Shown here in pieces: positions 61,726 through 64,000 of a DNA stretch of 64,000 nt. The DNA is from Adineta steineri (Eukaryota; Rotifera; Eurotatoria; Adinetida; Adinetidae). The position numbers and the translations under genes were made by a program. Where the stretch lies: NCBI GenBank assembly GCA_905250115.1, contig CAJNOI010000006.1, positions 348,033 to 412,032 of the forward strand, read 5' to 3'. Each line of letters starts with the position of its first letter. The stretch's first letter is position 1. The notes under the pieces are model-generated. The model made no database searches. It was given only the letters and a program-made list of their open reading frames with translations, and was not told the origin of the DNA.

Positions 61726-64000
61726 GTTTGATAATTATTATAACAAAACAAAAAAATCTGAAGAATAAAATGAATATATTCATAAATATATATATGATCA
61801 AAATTAGTTACGAAAACATTGTACAACGCCTTTATTGACGTTACAATCGTGCAATGATCGATTATGCACGACTATCGATTTCTGTCCTGTTTTATATTCT
61901 TAAAATGTTTCTTATAACTCAAAACAATTAATTAATTAAATTTTATATATAAAATATAAAATTTTCAATAATTAAAATATCTTAGATATCTGATGAATAT
62001 ATATCACTCTCTTTCTTGTTAATACAAGATTATTTTCAAATACGTGAAAAAAAGTCACCTTATTAAAATTAATATCAACCTTTAATATCTATAACTAATA
62101 AAAAATATAATCATTTTTTTAATCTACGCAAATATTTTGAAGGTCAATTTTACACATGAATAACTTAGTTACAGAAAATATGGTGTTAAATTTTTTTTGT
62201 CTTGAACAACATTCTTACTTATTTTGTATTTGTTTTTGATGTCGAATGATTAACAAAAGAAATCATGCTACTATCAATCTTTTCTTTTTTGTAGTCATAC
62301 ACTACTTATGAAATAGAAGCATTCGAACAGCATTACAACGCAAAAAAATATAATTGATCTATAGGCAATCTTATGCATTGCATCAGACACTCGTCGTTAT
62401 AAAAGTTTTCTTTGTGGTTCAGTACAAAATCGAACCGGAATGGAAACCAGTTTTTTTGTCATCATGACGCGCTATATATACATATACAATCATAACAAAT
62501 TAGTCAACGAAACAGGTTTTTTTCTTTCGTTACTGTTGTCTATACATCTAAATTATTCATACAGAGTTTTTTTTCTCTTTCATCGTCTTGCTGACGCATG
62601 CAGAAAATATGTATGTCTATTCAAATCAATTCAGTAAAGAAAATCTTCTTAAAAAAGAATGTAAAGAAGTACTTTTTCAAGTTCTTTTTAAAAATGCACC
62701 GTCAGCATCAATAATAAGACAAATTGAATATAGGATTCTTAAATAAACATTAACTCTCTCTCTCTCTCTACGTATGTATATTGAGTAAAGTAGTTACAAA
62801 GTGTTGAATTAATGTAAAAACGATTAAAAATTGTATAACGTAGACTAAAAATACGTTTTATACTAAATAACTTAGTTAAAAGCAAAATAAATATATGTAT
62901 ATACATATAATCGTACAAATTATTGACATTGAACAACAAATCACCTACTTTAATTTTAATCAACGTTATCAAATGATTATATCTAATTTGTATTAGTAAA
63001 CAACGTATGAAGGAAGAAAAATATAACGTCCTTCATTTTTTCATATCAGTTTATATAATTATTATATAGTCAAAGGCAAGTTGAAAATCGTGTGACCGTA
63101 CCTTAATATATGGCATGTAATCGTTTTGCTATTTAATTAGTGGTGCATAGTAGAAAAAAAATGAAAGTGAATCAGAACTATGAGAAAGCAAAAGGAAATA
63201 CATGATAATTTTGTTGGAGACAAATATTTTTTTTTGAAATTATCATGTTTTATTGATTTTTCGGATAATGAAACCAATAATTTGAGTACATGTAACATTA
63301 GAATGTTTATACCAACAAAAAATTTTCTTCAGTTAATATTTTCCAACTTGAGAAATTCGATAACAATGCTTTTTTCTGCAGTTCGTTAATCCATTTCAAA
63401 ATAGATAAATATAAAAACAAATTTTTTTCGTTTGCTTTCATAAATATTAGTTTAAATTATTTGATAAAGATCATATTCCTATGTTAACGAATACTAGGAA
63501 CATTTATTTTAACTTTATGTATCAAAATGAAAGAATTCGGTTGCAATTAGAAAAGAGGTCAATAAATAACAATTTGCTATAATTAACAAGAAATGAATGT
63601 ACTAATAAGTTTATACTCCGATAGATAAATTATTTTATAATTAGAAATAAAATTAACGAATATATTTCTCCATGAATTAATAAAGTTATTGTGAAATTAT
63701 CGAATATTTCAATGTTATAGAAGCTGATTTTTTGAGAAAATGTAACTAGTTTTTTTTAATCGATACAATATTATTCTAAACTTTCATAATTCTATTTTTA
63801 ACTAAAGAGAAAATCTTTTTTTCTCGTATTTAAAAAAAATAACAAGAGACAACAATAAAGATTTGAATGACAAGAATAAATTAAACTTAAAAAGAAAATC
63901 TTTAATATATAGAACTATAAGAATGTTGAAGTGACTTATATATTGACAGTCTAATTCGATATTAATTATTTGTATATTTACTTAGCCTTGCATAAATATA
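61726..64000. other. Terminal intergenic region, no gene seen
   Basis: About 2.3 kb of AT-rich DNA containing the aquaporin promoter side. The only repeat of note is a CT microsatellite near 62755-62769. Short frames here lack domain resemblance or splice continuity. Confidence 0.5.

Overview
The window is nuclear DNA from an animal, most probably a bdelloid rotifer (Adineta/Rotaria type). The composition is AT-rich. Most genes are cut by many very short GT-AG introns of about 45-70 nt. Start codons often lie a few bases after a pyrimidine-AG acceptor, as expected of spliced-leader trans-splicing. There is an ADP-ribosyltransferase/TPR-type protein of a kind I associate with bdelloids, and telomere-like TGTGGG repeats, which I recall as the bdelloid telomere unit. 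The species assignment is inference; the gene families are read directly.

Layout. 1-3.9 kb: accessory-looking DNA with four inverted pairs of TGTGGG-like tracts and two small related minus-strand genes that carry a split zinc-ribbon signature. 4.0-5.9 kb: an intronless TPR protein with a degenerate ART-like domain. 6.6-15.1 kb: an NCoR/SMRT nuclear corepressor. 15.7-20.6 kb: kinesin-2 motor KIF3A followed by two tandem PHPT1-like phosphohistidine phosphatases. 20.9-24.2 kb: a proline-rich ORF, a 1.1 kb hAT-like non-autonomous transposon with a second element nested in it, then troponin I, whose ATG is interrupted by an intron. 25.5-25.9 kb: a small two-exon membrane protein (minus). 26.3-34.0 kb: complex I subunit NDUFS7, ribosome-biogenesis GTPase EFL1, a phytol/dolichol-kinase-like protein and a Maf nucleotide pyrophosphatase; the last three look like one trans-spliced operon. 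34.7-35.5 kb: mitochondrial ribosomal protein L52-like (minus). 35.8-41.4 kb: a large RS-rich protein with a CAAP1 domain. 41.4-49.7 kb: gene-poor, with a neuropeptide precursor (five LPSESILLGKRR repeats), a tentative second secreted peptide and a 10-N assembly gap. 49.7-53.1 kb: class II DYRK kinase. 53.9-60.4 kb: ciliary protein CFAP61 with a 200 bp hAT-like MITE in an intron. 60.7-61.7 kb: an aquaporin with an unusual pore (minus). 61.7-64 kb: no gene seen.

Most named genes are core animal genes: transcriptional repression, ciliary transport and motility (KIF3A, CFAP61), muscle regulation, mitochondrial respiration and translation, ribosome maturation and signalling. The less ordinary content is the telomere-like hairpins, the zinc-ribbon pair, the ART pseudoenzyme, the nested transposons, the neuropeptide gene, the split-ATG troponin gene, the probable operons, the intronless phytol-kinase-like gene and the atypical aquaporin.
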